A stretch of 64,000 nucleotides of DNA from Armigeres subalbatus (GCF_024139115.2 NW_026943522.1:124001-188000); one strand, 5' to 3'; shown: positions 20,180-31,188, counted from the first letter of the stretch. Notes: a model not told the origin generated them from the letters alone. A program made the numbers and translations.

Positions 20180-21899
20180 TCTATCTTCTTATTATATTAT
20201 ATATTATATATTATATTATATTATATATTATATTATATTATATATTATATATATATAAAACTCAATGTTTGTATATTTGTATGTATGTTTGTATGTATGT
20301 TCCAGCATAACTTCTGAACCCATTTACCGATTTTAACCAAATTTGGAACACACATTCTTTATCTTGAGGAGACGACGATAGGGGGGTTAGGCATGCTCTT
20401 TGGAAAAGGGGGAGGGTGTGGGGGGAGGGGTATTGCTTAGTTATCGGTCAACTCAGTGTAAATTCTGAACCCCTTGGCCGATTTCAACCAAATTTAGAAC
20501 ACAAATTCTTTATCTTAAGGTGGGGACGGGTCGAGCATGCATTTTGGAAAAGGGGGAGGGTATGGGGGAAGGGGTATTGCTTAATTATAGATCTACGCAG
20601 TTTAAATTCTGAACCCCTTGGCCGAATTCGACTAAATTTGGAGCACAAATTCCTTATCTTAAAAAGGGGACGATAGGGGGTTAAGCATGCTCTTTGGAAA
20701 AGGGGGAGGGTGTGGGGGGAGGGGTATAGCTTAGTTATCGATCAACTCAGTGTAAATTCTGAACCCCTTGGCCGATTTCAACCAAATTTTGAACACAAAT
20801 TCTTTATCTTAAGGATGGGACGATAGGAGGGTTGAGCATGCTCTTTGAAAAAGGGGGAGGGTATGGGGGTAGGGGTATTGCTTAGTTATCGATCAACGCA
20901 GTTTAAATTCTGAACCCCTTGGCCGATTTCGACCAAATTTGGAACACACATTCTTTATCTTAAGAAGGGAACGATAGGGGGTTAGGCATGCTCTTTGGAA
21001 AAGATTGAGGGTGTGGGAGGAGGGGTGTTCTTTACAAAAGAGGGAGGGTATGGGGGGAGGGGTATTGTTTAGCAATCGATTAACTCAATGTAAATCCTGA
21101 GCCTCATGACCGATTTGAACCAAATTTGTATCAAATATTGTCTGTCCTAAGGAAGCGATTTTAGTGGATGTGGTTAAGTAATTTAAAAAAAGGGGAGGGT
21201 GTGGGAGAGGGGGTATTGTTTAGTTATCGATCAATTCAGCATGACTTCTGATCCCATTTATCGATGTCCACCAAATTTGGAACCCATATTATCTGTCTAA
21301 GGAAGACTATATCAGACTGGGTATGAGTGCCATAGCTAAATGAGAGAGAGGGTATATCCATTAAACGAACAGTTGAGTATACCTTTTATCGCATAGGTCA
21401 ATTCAAACCAAACACGTAAGCACGTAATCCCTACCCAAAGGAAACTATTATAGAGAGGCTGGAAGGGACTTTTGGAATGGGATGGGGGGGGTATTGGGAT
21501 TGGGTATTGTTGTTCATCGGAATAATTGTATGCCCAGTGAAAAGCAATGATTAACGTGTTTCCTTCTGAATGGTGGATATGATTGCTTCTTCAAAAGTAG
21601 GCATTTGCCCGGAATAAGACAATGGTGGGTGTGATCCCTTCTTTAAAAATATGCGTTGCCCGAATATGGCATCGATGAATGTTTTTCCTTCTTTAGAAAT
21701 AGACGTTTTCCCGGAATCCCACGATCCATTCTTCAAAATCAGTCAATGTTTCCAAAAGCCTTCTTTTAATCAAATGATAAAGTATGAATAAGTAAACACA
21801 ACTACCCTGTTGATCAATTGGTTTTATCATTTTCCGATTGTAAAAGAAAACTGCAAACCAAACTGGCAATTCCGAGCAAGGCCGGGTACATAAAGCTAG
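20180..21899 (+). mobile_element. Helitron, non-autonomous, inserted in a SINE
   Basis: Starts TCTATC after A (20179) and ends CTAG (21896-21899) before T (21900). The SINE halves join exactly when it is removed, as expected for A^T Helitron insertion without target duplication. The 3' end CCGAGCAAGGCCGGGTAC followed by AAAGCTAG is shared with the Helitron at 33997-35307. There is no Rep/helicase gene. An AT microsatellite (20190-20256) lies inside the 5' end. Confidence 0.85.
20300..21350 (+). repeat. Tandem repeat of about 150 bp inside the Helitron
   Basis: CTTCTGAACCCC...CCGATTTCAACCAAATTTGG recurs near 20316, 20467, 20611, 20761, 20912, 21099 and 21249 (spacing 144-187, mostly 150). Each unit also carries a G-rich AAAAGGGGGAGGGT block. 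The same unit occurs in the Helitron at 34 kb. Confidence 0.85.
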
Positions 21900-21950
21900 T
21901 TAACACTAAACTGCGAGGCGGCAATGTGCTAGTGGGATATGCAACTTCTG
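21900..21950 (+). mobile_element. tRNA-derived SINE, part after the Helitron
   Basis: TTAACACTAAACTGCGAGGCGGC matches the SINE body directly following GTGCTTA. Similarity fades by about 21950. Confidence 0.65.
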
Positions 21951-22099
21951 CAAAATCTGTATATGGCACGTTTGTTTTTACCTCAAAATTAATGTCCCCG
22001 TCGTCGGGGGTGACAATGGGTCAAATGGGGGTGAGAATGGGTCACTGTTTCAACTACTTAGAATGCTTGTAGAATAGATTGAATGCATCTGAGAACAAG

Positions 22100-22262
22100 A
22101 AGACCAAAATATAAGAGACCTTTGACATTTTCGACCAAATAACTTTGGGCTAGATGGACTTCGGTCAAATGATGGGCTTGGTCAAACTACATATTCGGCC
22201 TAACAACTTTCGGCATTGTGGCTTTCGGCCAAATTACTGTCGATCATAGGTAGATTTAGGTA
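22100..22262. repeat. TTCGGCC/TTCGGTC reiterated motif
   Basis: Several TTCGG(C/T)C(A/T)AA words at about 15-25 bp spacing, related to the TTTGGCCGAA array at 58129-58220. Confidence 0.5.
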
Positions 22263-22349
22263 GATTTAGCATAAATGCTAGCTTCTCCCCATCATTCCAC
22301 AAAACTGATTGTTTACTTACTCTGTGATATTGTTTTACTTGTTTTTCAG

Positions 22350-22557
22350 GCTGTTTGGGTGTTCGTTGTTTCACTGCCCGTAATCATCATCAATTCACCC
22401 CGGCATTCAATTCCGCGAGCACCAAAGACGATGACGACGCTGGATTCCGCGGGAACTGGGATGTTCATTACTGGACTGCTGGCGGAAACGTATGCTGATT
22501 TGCAAAAGTTTTCCTTCCGACAAGATCCAATAAATCAGGGCAAATTTTGCAACGACG
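22350..22557 (+). CDS. Host exon, DUF1295/steroid-reductase-like membrane protein
   Basis: An internal exon in the sense of splicing: polypyrimidine tract and CAG acceptor end at 22349, and the donor is GTAAGT at 22558. It begins in phase 0 and ends after one base of a codon. The 69-codon stretch starts with a hydrophobic segment ([13 protein letters not shown]), has a spacer, then a second hydrophobic segment leading into [15 protein letters not shown] and QGKFCNDG. The D-x-Q-K-F ... N-x-G-K-F pattern is characteristic of DUF1295 proteins, integral membrane enzymes related to steroid 5-alpha reductases; substrate unknown. The next exon should carry the W-x-x-S-R-H-P-N-Y-x-G motif. I do not find it in this window, so later exons lie beyond or were lost. 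The frame extending into both introns (22275-22691) is not meaningful. Confidence 0.65.
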
Positions 22558-23021
22558 GTAAGTTCGTTTTCATTTGGTCACTTGCTGTTATACTGCCTAT
22601 GATCGCATATCAGTCCCATCAATGCTGGATTTCTTATTCATATGAGACAACTATGCGATTGTGGGCAGTATATGTACATGAGAGAGGGTGATAATCTCCT
22701 TGAGATGAAGCGGTTCGAAACCATAAACAAACAACTGTAAATGTAGCTTGGGTTTTCAAGTATAGAAGCATAAAGAGCAGAACACTTTTGTCGCAGTAGC
22801 GCGCTGACCGTTTTTCATAACCTCGGGCTTTTCTCAATGGGGATTAGTAGGGCTTTTTGCCTTTCGCGTATATGTAGTACCAATCAACTTCATAGAATTT
22901 CTAATATTGAGACATTGCAACAAATGTCCAACAAAATTATTTCCAATTTTAGACAAAAATCGTTGCAATCTTCCATTGCAACGATTAGCTCCTTGTACCC
23001 TTAGTATAATTTAGGTAATTT
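22558..23021 (+). other. Intron-like sequence
   Basis: AT-rich with no recognised feature. The first RTE copy begins at about 23022. Confidence 0.5.
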
Positions 23022-23732
23022 AGGAAACTGAACAGCTACCGGAGGAGTGGAAGGAAGGGGTTATATGCCCCATCTACAAGAAAGGCGACAGGCTAGAGTC
23101 TGAGAACTTTCGAGCGATCACCATCCTTAATGCCGCCTAGAAAGTGATATCCCAGATCATCTTCCGACGTCTGTCACCATTAGTGAATGAGTTCGAGGGA
23201 AGTTATCAAGCCGGCTTCGTTGGCGGTCGCTCGACAACGGACCAGATCTTTACTGTACGGCAAATCCTTCAAAAATGCCGTGAATAACAGGTCCCAACGC
23301 ACCATCTGTTCGTTGATTTCAAGGCGGCATACGACAGTATAGACCGCGTGTAACTATGGAAAATTGTGGACGAGAACAGCTTCCCTGGGAAGCTTACCAG
23401 ACTGATCAAAGCAACGGTGGATGGTGCGCAAAACTGTGTGAAGATTTCGGACGAACACTCCAGTTCGTTCGAATCGCGCCGGAGACTAAGACAAGGTGAT
23501 GGACTTTCGTGCCTGTTGTTCAACATTGCGCTAGAAGGTGTCATGCAGAGAGCCGGGTGTAACAGCCGGGGTACGATTTTCAACAGATCCAGTCAATTTA
23601 TTTGTTTCGCGGAGGACATGGACATTGTCGGCCGAACACTCGCAAAGGGAAGTAGTGTTACGATAGACGGGGATACCGAGGTGGTCGATGAATTCGTGTA
23701 CCTTGGATCCTTGCTAACGGCTGATAGAACCA
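23022..23732 (+). pseudogene. Old RTE-type retrotransposon, RT part (5' truncated)
   Basis: Starts within the RT domain (EEWKEGVICPIYKKGD) and runs through the fingers and palm. Stops are visible in the homologous frame (after NAA, after KCRE, before LW), and the FADD catalytic motif is altered to FAEDMD (about 23610). It ends in GSLLTAD at 23732, where the 23733-28107 element is inserted, and continues at 28108. Relatedness to the minus-strand copy at 24181-27602 shows RTE clade membership (BovB-like APE/RT organisation). Confidence 0.8.
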
Positions 23733-24198
23733 CCGACAAACCGACGTGCCTTCCCATATACAGTTCTTCAAAATTCGTGGCAATTTATTCCACTAACTCC
23801 ATCTGTGCGATGATTTACACAACAGCTCTCACATGTGTGTGGGCAAACAAGAACATGCACTCTTCGTAGAATTTTATCAGCTATCGAATATTAATCAATA
23901 TTCGGGTTTACATTCCATATGAGAATGTTTATCATAAAGGTCAGTATTTTCATGCTAGAATTATTTTTTAAGCTAAAATGCTATTTGTAGTGATGGTATA
24001 GGATTTTTACTGTCGGGTATAGCATTGTGAAGAGATTTTTAATTGGGGTTTATTTTAATTAACATCGCTGTGTAGATTACTCAAAGCGTGCATATGATGT
24101 TTACACCGAACAGCTGGTCGATTCTCGCGCATTTTTCCTTCTCTCTTTCTTGCAGGGGTCTGCGAAGCGGCCATATTTTTGATATATTTATTATTTAA

Positions 24199-24558
24199 TC
24201 AGACTAAGGCCGAAGTGGCCTGTGCGGTATATAAGAGTCTTCTCCATTCGGCTCGGTCCATGGCTACACGTCGCCAACCACGCAGTCTACGGAGGGTCCG
24301 CAAGTCATCTTCCACCTGATCGATCCACCTTGCCCGCTGCGCACCTCGCCTTCTTGTGCCCGTCGGATCGTTGTCGAGAACCATTTTCACCGGGTTACTG
24401 TCCGACATTCTGGCTACGTGCCCGGCCCATCGCAGTCGTCCGATTTTCGCGGTGTGAACGATGGATGGTTCTCCCAACAGCTGATGCAATTCGTGGTTCA
24501 TTCGCCTCCTCCACGTACCGTCCGCCATCTGCACCCCACCATAGATGGTACGCAGCAC
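24199..24558 (-). pseudogene. RTE C-terminal domain
   Basis: Follows the RT in a new frame (ERKVLRTIYGGVQMADGTW, RLRWAGHVARM, AEWRRLL). The RLRWAGHVARM motif is typical of the C-terminus of RTE-type ORF2 proteins. The stop is just before the tail at 24181. The same end occurs in the old copy at 28310-28665. Confidence 0.8.
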
Positions 24559-24591
24559 TTTCCTTTCGAAAACTCCAAGTGCGCGTTGGTC

Positions 24592-25481
24592 CTACACGAG
24601 CATCGTCCAGGTCTCGTGTCCGTAGAGGACTACCGGTCTAATTAGCGTTTTGTAGATTATCAGTTTGGTACGGCGGCGAACTCTATTCGATCGGAGCGTC
24701 TTGCGGAGTCCAAAGTACGTACGATTTCCAGCCACTATGCGTCTCCGAATTTCTCTGCTGGTGTCATTTTCGGCAGTCACCAGTGAGCCCAAGTACACAA
24801 ATTCTTCTACCACCTCGATTTCGTCACCACCGATGCAAACTCGCGGTGGGTGGCTCACATTGTCTTCTCTTGAACCTCTTCCTATCATGTACTTCGTCTT
24901 CGACGTGTTGATGACTAGTCCGATCCGCTTAGCTTCCCTCTTCAGTCTGATGTAGGCTTCCTCCATCTTCTCAAAGTTACGTGCCATAATATCTATGTCG
25001 TCGGCGAAACCAAATAGCTGGACGGACTTATTGAAAATTGTACCACTCGTGTTAATCCCTGCTCTTCGTATTACCCTTCCAAAGCGATGTTGAATAGCAA
25101 ACACGAAAGACCATCACCTTGCCGTAACCCTCTGCGGGTTTCGAAGGGACTCGAGAATGCCCTGAAACTCGAACTACGCACATCACCCGATCCATCGTCG
25201 CTTTGATCAACCGTGTCAGTTTATCCGGAAAACCGTGTTCGTGCATTAGCTGCCATAGCTGGTCCCGATCGATTGTATCATATGCGGCTTTGAAGTCGAT
25301 GAATAGATGATGTGTGGGCACGTTGTATTCGCGGCATTTCTGCAGTACTTGGCGAATGGCGAACACCTGGTCCGTGGTGGAGCGTTCGCCCATAAAACCC
25401 GCCTGGTACTGCCCACGAACTCCCTTGCAGTTGGTGCTAGTCGACGGCATAAAATTTGGGAGAGTACCTTGTAGGCGGCGT
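24592..25481 (-). pseudogene. RTE reverse transcriptase, broken
   Basis: RT motifs continue in three successive frames: 25246-25590 (KGDKLDCSNYRAITLL), 25052-25450 (YQAGFMGERSTTDQ, FIDFKAAYDT) and 24592-25104 (the catalytic FADDIDI near 25005). Each junction is a small indel. The FADD residues are present, unlike in the old copy, but no single frame spans the domain. Confidence 0.85.
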
Positions 25482-27236
25482 TCAGCAATGTGATTGCGCG
25501 GTAGTTGCTACAATCCAGCTTATCGCCCTTTTGTAGATGGGACACACGACACCTTCCATCCACTCCTGCGGCAAAACTTCCTCCTCCCAAATCTTGGTAA
25601 TGACCCAGTGCAGCGCTCTAGCCAGTGCCTCACCACCGTGTTTAAATAGCTCTCCTGGTAGTTGGTCAACCCCAGGGGCTTTGTTGTTCTTCAGCCGGCC
25701 AATCTCCTCCTGGATTTCCTGGAGATCCGGAGCCTGTAGAATTATGTCCTGCGCGCGTTCTCCCAGGTCCATCACCATACCGCCATCTTCGTCTGCCACA
25801 TCGCCATTCAGGTGTTCTTCGTAGTGCTGCCGCCACCTTTGGATCACCTCACGCTCGTTCGTAAGAAGGTTCCCGTTTATGTCCTTACACATATCAGGCT
25901 GTGGCACGTGGCCCTTAAGTGAACGGTTTAACTTCTCATAGAACTTTCGTGTGTTATTAGCGCGGTACAGTTGCTCCGTTTCTTCACGGTCTCGATCTTC
26001 CTGCTGGCGCTTTTTCCTCCGGAAAATCGAGTTTTGTCTGTTCCGCGCCTGTTTATATCGTGCCTCGTTCGCCCTCGTGCGGTGTTGCAGCAATCTCGCC
26101 CATGCTGCATTCTTCTCTTCCACTAACTGCTCACATTCGCCGTCATACCAGTCGTTTCTCTGATCCGGGGGCACCGTGCCAAGTGCAGCGGTTGCGGTGC
26201 TACCAATGGCGGATCGAATATCTCTCCAGCCATCTTCAAGAGACGCTGCGCCTAGCTGCTCTTCCGTTGGAAGTGCCACTTCCAGCTGCTGCGCGTATTC
26301 TTGGGCTAGTCTACCATCTTGTAGCCGCCCAATGTTAAGCCGCGGCGTCCGAATTCGACGCGTGTTGTACACCGTCGAGAGTTTTGAGCGCAGGCATACT
26401 GCAACGAGGTAGTGGTCGGATTCAATATTCGCACTGCGGTAAGTGCGGACGTTCGTGATGTCGGAGAAGAATTTAGCGTCGATTAGAACATGGTCGATTT
26501 GGTTTTCCGTTTCTTGGTTAGGTGATCTCCATGTGGCCTTGTGGATATTTTTGCGGGGAAAGAAGGTGCTTCGGACTACCATTCCGCGGGAGGCTGCGAA
26601 GTTTATGCATCGTTGGCCGTTGTCATTCGATACGGTGTGCAGACTATCCGGTCCGATGACCGGTCTATACATTTCCTCCCTTCCTACCTGTGCGTTCATG
26701 TCACCGATGACGATTTTGACGTCCCGCAGTGGGCATCCATCGTATGTCTGCTCCAGCTGTGCGTAGAACGCTTCTTTCTCGTCGTCGGGTCTCCCTTCGT
26801 GTGGGCAGTGCACGTTGATGATGCTATAGTTGAAGAAACGGCCTTTAATCCTCAGCTTGCACATCCTTGCGTTGATTGGCTGCCACCCAATCACGCGTTG
26901 GCGCATCTTACCCAGCACTATGAAGCCGGTTCCCAGCTCGTTGGTGGTGCCACAGCTTTGGTAGAAGGTAGCCGCTCGATGCCCGCTTTTCCACACTTTC
27001 TGTCCTGTCCAGCAAATCTCCTGCAGCGCCACGACGTCGAAGTTGCGGGGATGTAATTTATCGTAGATCATCCTGTCGCAACCTGCGAAACCTAGCGACT
27101 TGCAATTCCATGTTCCAAGCTTCCAATCGTGATCCTGTATTCGTCGCCTAGGTCTTTGCCGATTATATCGAGTCGCATTATCTCTTATATTGTTCGTAAT
27201 GATTGGTTTTCTAGGCGGCTTATTGGGCCAGCGCAA
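25482..27236 (-). CDS. RTE endonuclease and start of RT (584 codons)
   Basis: Encodes the apurinic/apyrimidinic-type endonuclease that nicks target DNA, followed by the linker and the first RT motifs. Residues 40-55 hold the N of the first APE motif (GTWNCKS), residues about 90-100 the catalytic Glu (LQEICWTG), residues about 170-180 GDMNAQVG, and residues about 265-275 the SDH motif. The linker (about 330-480) is charged and coil-like. From about 530 the RT begins (NNKAPGVDQLPGELF), and the frame fails at CPIYK, just before the Lys-Gly-Asp motif. No in-frame ATG is evident at the start; the open frame continues a little upstream of 27236. The endonuclease half looks intact. Confidence 0.85.
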   Translation of the reverse strand: MRWPNKPPRKPIITNNIRDNATRYNRQRPRRRIQDHDWKLGTWNCKSLGFAGCDRMIYDKLHPRNFDVVALQEICWTGQKVWKSGHRAATFYQSCGTTNELGTGFIVLGKMRQRVIGWQPINARMCKLRIKGRFFNYSIINVHCPHEGRPDDEKEAFYAQLEQTYDGCPLRDVKIVIGDMNAQVGREEMYRPVIGPDSLHTVSNDNGQRCINFAASRGMVVRSTFFPRKNIHKATWRSPNQETENQIDHVLIDAKFFSDITNVRTYRSANIESDHYLVAVCLRSKLSTVYNTRRIRTPRLNIGRLQDGRLAQEYAQQLEVALPTEEQLGAASLEDGWRDIRSAIGSTATAALGTVPPDQRNDWYDGECEQLVEEKNAAWARLLQHRTRANEARYKQARNRQNSIFRRKKRQQEDRDREETEQLYRANNTRKFYEKLNRSLKGHVPQPDMCKDINGNLLTNEREVIQRWRQHYEEHLNGDVADEDGGMVMDLGERAQDIILQAPDLQEIQEEIGRLKNNKAPGVDQLPGELFKHGGEALARALHWVITKIWEEEVLPQEWMEGVVCPIYKRAISWIVATTAQSHC

Positions 27237-27496
27237 ACCTCCTGTCTCGTCGGAGGGCCGTCGTGTCAGGGCTGTTTAGCGTCCCACCTAACACCAGGAC
27301 TTGGGCTTGTGCGCTTTGAGCGGCACACGGTCGCTTTGGTGGGGCCTACTTGCGGATACATGCAGCTTTTTATAGAGGTTTAACAGGGCCCACTGTCAAA
27401 CCCCACCACATCCTAGGCAAGCCCCACAACTCGCAGATGGCCTGGGGAGGGATCGTCAAGCCCTTGGACATAGTCCCTGCTGCCCGCGAATATTTT

Positions 27497-27602
27497 GGAA
27501 GCTGTTCTCGTCCACAATTTTCCATAGTTACACGCGGTCTATACTGTCGTATGCCGCCTTGAAATCAACGAACAGATGGTGCGTTGGGACCTGTTATTCA
27601 CG
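27497..27602 (-). repeat. 106-bp patch copied from the old RTE copy
   Basis: Exact reverse complement of 23279-23384, including that copy's private stop-creating bases. It lies between the natural 5' region of the younger RTE and its target duplication, so it was added during that insertion. Confidence 0.85.
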
Positions 27603-28107
27603 CCATATTTTTTATGCCAGCATCAAAATCATCGATTAATTTAACACGAAGACGTAATTATAGTCATCAAAAACCTCCAATTGAAAATATGTTTCAAATA
27701 TCGTAATATTTTGGCGAAGTAGAGCGCTTGGTGCCGATCAAAATGTGAACATTTATTAAAGACATCAATATTCTTGTTCAAACACACCTCGCATTCATAC
27801 TTTCGCACAAGTTCTCGAAAAATGGTGAAAAATATTTATGTCCATTTGGAAAAAATCAGTTCGGAATAATGGTTTGTTTACAAAATAGAATTGTCAATAG
27901 GAAACCCAATTTCAATAGAACAAAGGGAAACTCAAAGATGTTGGCTATTGTCAAACGTAGTGGGTAGGATTGAGGGTGCCAGATACCTGCTTTCTTGACT
28001 TCTTTTGTCAAATGATCGCTTATGTCAGCAGTGACAGAACGAGTTACAACACTGCGAGTAAAACGGCGTTCAATTTTTTTGCCAATGTTGGAATTAGACA
28101 GGCCCGT

Positions 28108-28690
28108 CGGTTTGTCGGTGATAGCACTGTTAGTCGTGAAATACGAAGGCGCATCATCTGTGGAAGTCAGACCTACTACGGGCTCCAGAAGAAAATGCGG
28201 TCAAAAAAGATTCGCCACCGCACCAAATGTGTCATGTACAAGACGCTAATAAGACCGGTTGTCCTCTACGGACATGAAACATGGACAATGCTCGAGGAGG
28301 ACTTACAAGCACTCGGAGTATTCGAGAGACGGGTGCTTAGGACCATCTTTGGTGGTGTGCAAGAAGACGGTGTGTAGCGGCGAAAAATGAACCAAGAGCT
28401 CACCCAGCTCTACGGCGAACCCAGTATCCAGAAGGTAGCTAAAGCCGGAAGGGTATGATGGGCAGGGTATGTTGCAAGAATGCCGGACAGCAACCCTGCA
28501 AAGATGGTGTTCGCTTCCGATCCGGCAGGTGGAGCGCAGCGAGCGAGGTGGGCAGACCAGGTGCAAAACGACTTGGCGAGCGTGGGGCGCACTCGAGGAT
28601 GGAGAGATGCGGCCTCGAACCGTGTATTGTGGCGTCAAATTGTTGATTCAGTGTTATCTGTTTAGATGTAAACTAAATAATCGAATGAGT
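28108..28690 (+). pseudogene. Old RTE-type retrotransposon, 3' part
   Basis: Resumes at STVSREIRRRI and runs through the RT thumb (LIRPVVLYGHETWTML) to the C-terminal domain (WAGYVARM), with stops after QEDGV and in GRV-WAG. The tail TAAACTAAATAATCGAATGA near 28670-28690 is the expected RTE end. Confidence 0.8.
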
Positions 28691-30494
28691 CTTGAACGAA
28701 TGGTATTTCAAATAAAGATATTTTGACGTTTTATCTGGATTACTCACATATAAAATTTAGTTCTATGTATCCCAAGTTTTCTTATGCAACACTGGGTGAA
28801 CAAGCTATGGGATTGTTACACCACTCCTCAACATGTTGTAGGATCTTATCCCACACATATATTTTCTCATACGCCATAGTGTTTGACCCTCTAATATGAT
28901 TATGTAGTATTATATGTGTTAGACACGCATCCGAATGACACATCGTCATGTCAAGAGCACTTCATATGGCTCCCCCCTCTGCTGTTAAATTCTAAGAAAT
29001 TGACACCTTGCAGCTTACTATCAAAAAAGCACATCCACATTTATTAATTATGAGATTTCTGTGCCCTGTTGCCAGTTAATCATATGGGATAGCCATATGG
29101 GATAGCCGGTAAAATTTCCTAGACTAGACTGGACTTCGAACCCACCCACATCCAGCATTATTTGCTTTGTAACCGTGCGTATCACCGCTGAGATACGGTA
29201 CGCCCCACCATGTTTAGTCTAAAGATATTTGTCTCATACTCGGCTGCCGACGTATTTCGTTTGCCATAGGGGTTCCGGTTTCCATCGGGTCAGAAGACGA
29301 ATAGCGATAAATAAAGCGAATGTGGAATAAGATAAACGATTCAGGGTGTTCCGGTTAGCATCTTAGTGCGTGCATTAAGCAAACTTTTATGGCTTTAGCT
29401 CCGTCAGTTAATGTCTTTTTTAATCGTTACATAACGTCACGATAAATAAAGCTCAATAAAAAAGAAAATAATTTTATGACATAAGGGGACATTGATCCAC
29501 TTATGCCTGTCTTGTATTTGATATCGTCGCGATATTTTCCAATAAGATCCAGATAGTTTCATATGTTTATTGTTCTTCTTCTTATTGGCGTTATATTCCT
29601 AACTGGGACATCGCAGTTATAAACTGCGAGATTTCTAAGCCAAGTTACCATTTTTTGATGCATGTTTTATGGGGCTGACACGATGATACACGTATGCCCA
29701 AGGAAGGAAGTAAAAAAAAGTGTAATAGATGTGTTGTTGCCAAAAGTAATAAAAGCCAAATCAACCACCCAAGACTACGGAGATTTTGTGTCCACCTCAG
29801 CCTTCAAGGATCGCTATTGATGCCATCAGAAAAATACAGTCCACATCGGAAGCAGAAGACAAGCTTCTAAGGGCAAATTTATGGATCATAGCATAGCATA
29901 GCTTGAACCCTTGAACAAATCATAGATTGAGTTGCAGAGATGTACATATCCACGTCATTGTAGATTCTGCCACAATTGGCAATAAGTTAGACCCGATTTT
30001 CTCCTCACACCTGGCCACGTCCTTACAAGTGTTTTCATTCTACGACTGTCCTATCATGTGCTTAACTAAGCGCTCGGAACTGAAACTGCTCTCACAGATA
30101 TAGAAGATTTATTATGATACAATAACACAGTGAACACAGATATAACAAATAATAAAATATACTGAAAATACATTCCACTCTCCATTAGTCAAAATTTCAG
30201 GGATTATTTATTCTGTAATTTTCCTGGATCAAAATATATTTTTTTATCGTTCATTTTTTGAATCACTAGGATAACGTACAGTTGTGTAAATTTATGAGTT
30301 TTTGTGTTCATTTTACGTGCGATCGCATTGAGTTTCCTTCTAACTCATTCTATTATTGTATTTTAATGGTTCTTAACAATTTTCCATGTCAAACCTTCAA
30401 CCTCCCTGTATCTATAAACACAGTTGATCTTAAGAAGAATCAATAACAGAGTATGGTATCAATAACAGATTTAGCTATTATTGAGCCAATTTCT
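28691..30494. other. Intergenic with SINE fragments
   Basis: No gene supported. A tRNA-like fragment on the minus strand lies at 29130-29215 (GGTTCGAAGTCC-type B-box in complement). A SINE body fragment lies at 29574-29735 (TTCTTCTTCTTATTGGC start, minus). Otherwise AT-rich unique sequence. Confidence 0.5.
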
Positions 30495-30598
30495 CCTGCT
30501 CGGGTTATGGCTCTTTTATCTTTAGGTGGATTTCCGAGATTTTCTTATCAATCGACTTGAAAACTATCTAGAAATTTGTAAAGCCCATTGTAACTATT
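30495..30598 (+). repeat. Unclassified 105-bp repeat, copy 1
   Basis: GCTCTTTTATCTTTAGGTGG...CCCATTGTAACTATTGATT matches 52490-52612 in reverse. Copy 2 contains the outer end of the palindromic element at 45944-52512. Confidence 0.65.
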
Positions 30599-30811
30599 GA
30601 TTCTTCTTCTTCTTATTGGCATTACATCACCACACTGGGACAGAGTGGCCTCGCAGCTTAGTATTCATTAAGCACTTCCACAGTTATTAACTGCGAGGTT
30701 TCTAAGCCAGGTTACAATTTTTTTTGCATTCGTATATCATGAGGTTAACACGATGATACTTTTAGGCCCAGGGAAGTCGAGACAATTTCCAATCCGAAAA
30801 CTGCCTACACT
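30599..30811 (-). mobile_element. SINE, tRNA head missing
   Basis: Minus-strand body of the same SINE family as 52726-53020, from the TTCTTCTTCTTATTGGCAT tail to the ACTTCCC.GGGC zone. It stops before the B-box, so it is 5' truncated. Confidence 0.75.
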
Positions 30812-31180
30812 GAAAATAATCTACATGATCAAACCTAATGTTCAAACACGATACAGTTATATACTATTTAATGCAATATTCTGATTGGGTTCGAATAACT
30901 TCTAAAAGTCTTACACCTTAATCTCACTGTAATCTCCATTAACTTTGTAAACATTTCGACATAACAATTTTTCACAAGTATTCCACCACATATTAACGTG
31001 GAATTGTTAAAGATTTTTACTACTTGAGATACCACGTGAATCGAACGTGTTTGGCATTTTAATTTCGCAACAAGATCGATAGGTTCGGTTCAAGAAGGCA
31101 AACAAACAAAATCCGCAGTTATTTTTGCTTAGCATCGTTGCGGCATACTTCAAGCCAAACAAAAATTACAGCTATTATTC
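30812..31180. other. Intergenic, nothing recognised
   Basis: AT-rich unique sequence without convincing frames or repeats. Confidence 0.4.
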
Positions 31181-31188
31181 GCAATGAC

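Larger units (their letters stand above)
24181..27602 (-). mobile_element. RTE-type non-LTR retrotransposon, near complete
   Basis: Flanked by a 10-bp target duplication CCATATTTTT (24171-24180 and 27603-27612). On the minus strand the order is 5' extension (27497-27602), 5' region, APE endonuclease, RT, C-terminal domain, and a short TAAATAATAAATATATC-type tail instead of poly(A), typical of RTE elements. The endonuclease is open, but RT is broken by at least four frameshifts. Confidence 0.9.
23733..28107. mobile_element. 4.4-kb inverted-repeat element inserted in the old RTE copy
   Basis: ACCGACAAACCGAC at 23734-23747 is mirrored by GTCGGTTTGTCGGT at 28093-28107. The RTE reading frame resumes on the far side (GATAG near both ends suggests a 4-5 bp duplication). 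Its own sequence (about 23750-24170 and 27613-28090) is non-coding and AT-rich. Most of its length is the second RTE insertion. The exact left boundary is uncertain by about 5 bp. Confidence 0.65.

Noticed and set aside
25537..27562. Plus-strand frames of 70-171 codons
   Set aside because: They lie opposite the RTE endonuclease/RT coding strand and show no motifs.
29130..29215. tRNA gene candidate
   Set aside because: B-box-like complement is present but no full cloverleaf; best explained as a tRNA-derived SINE fragment.
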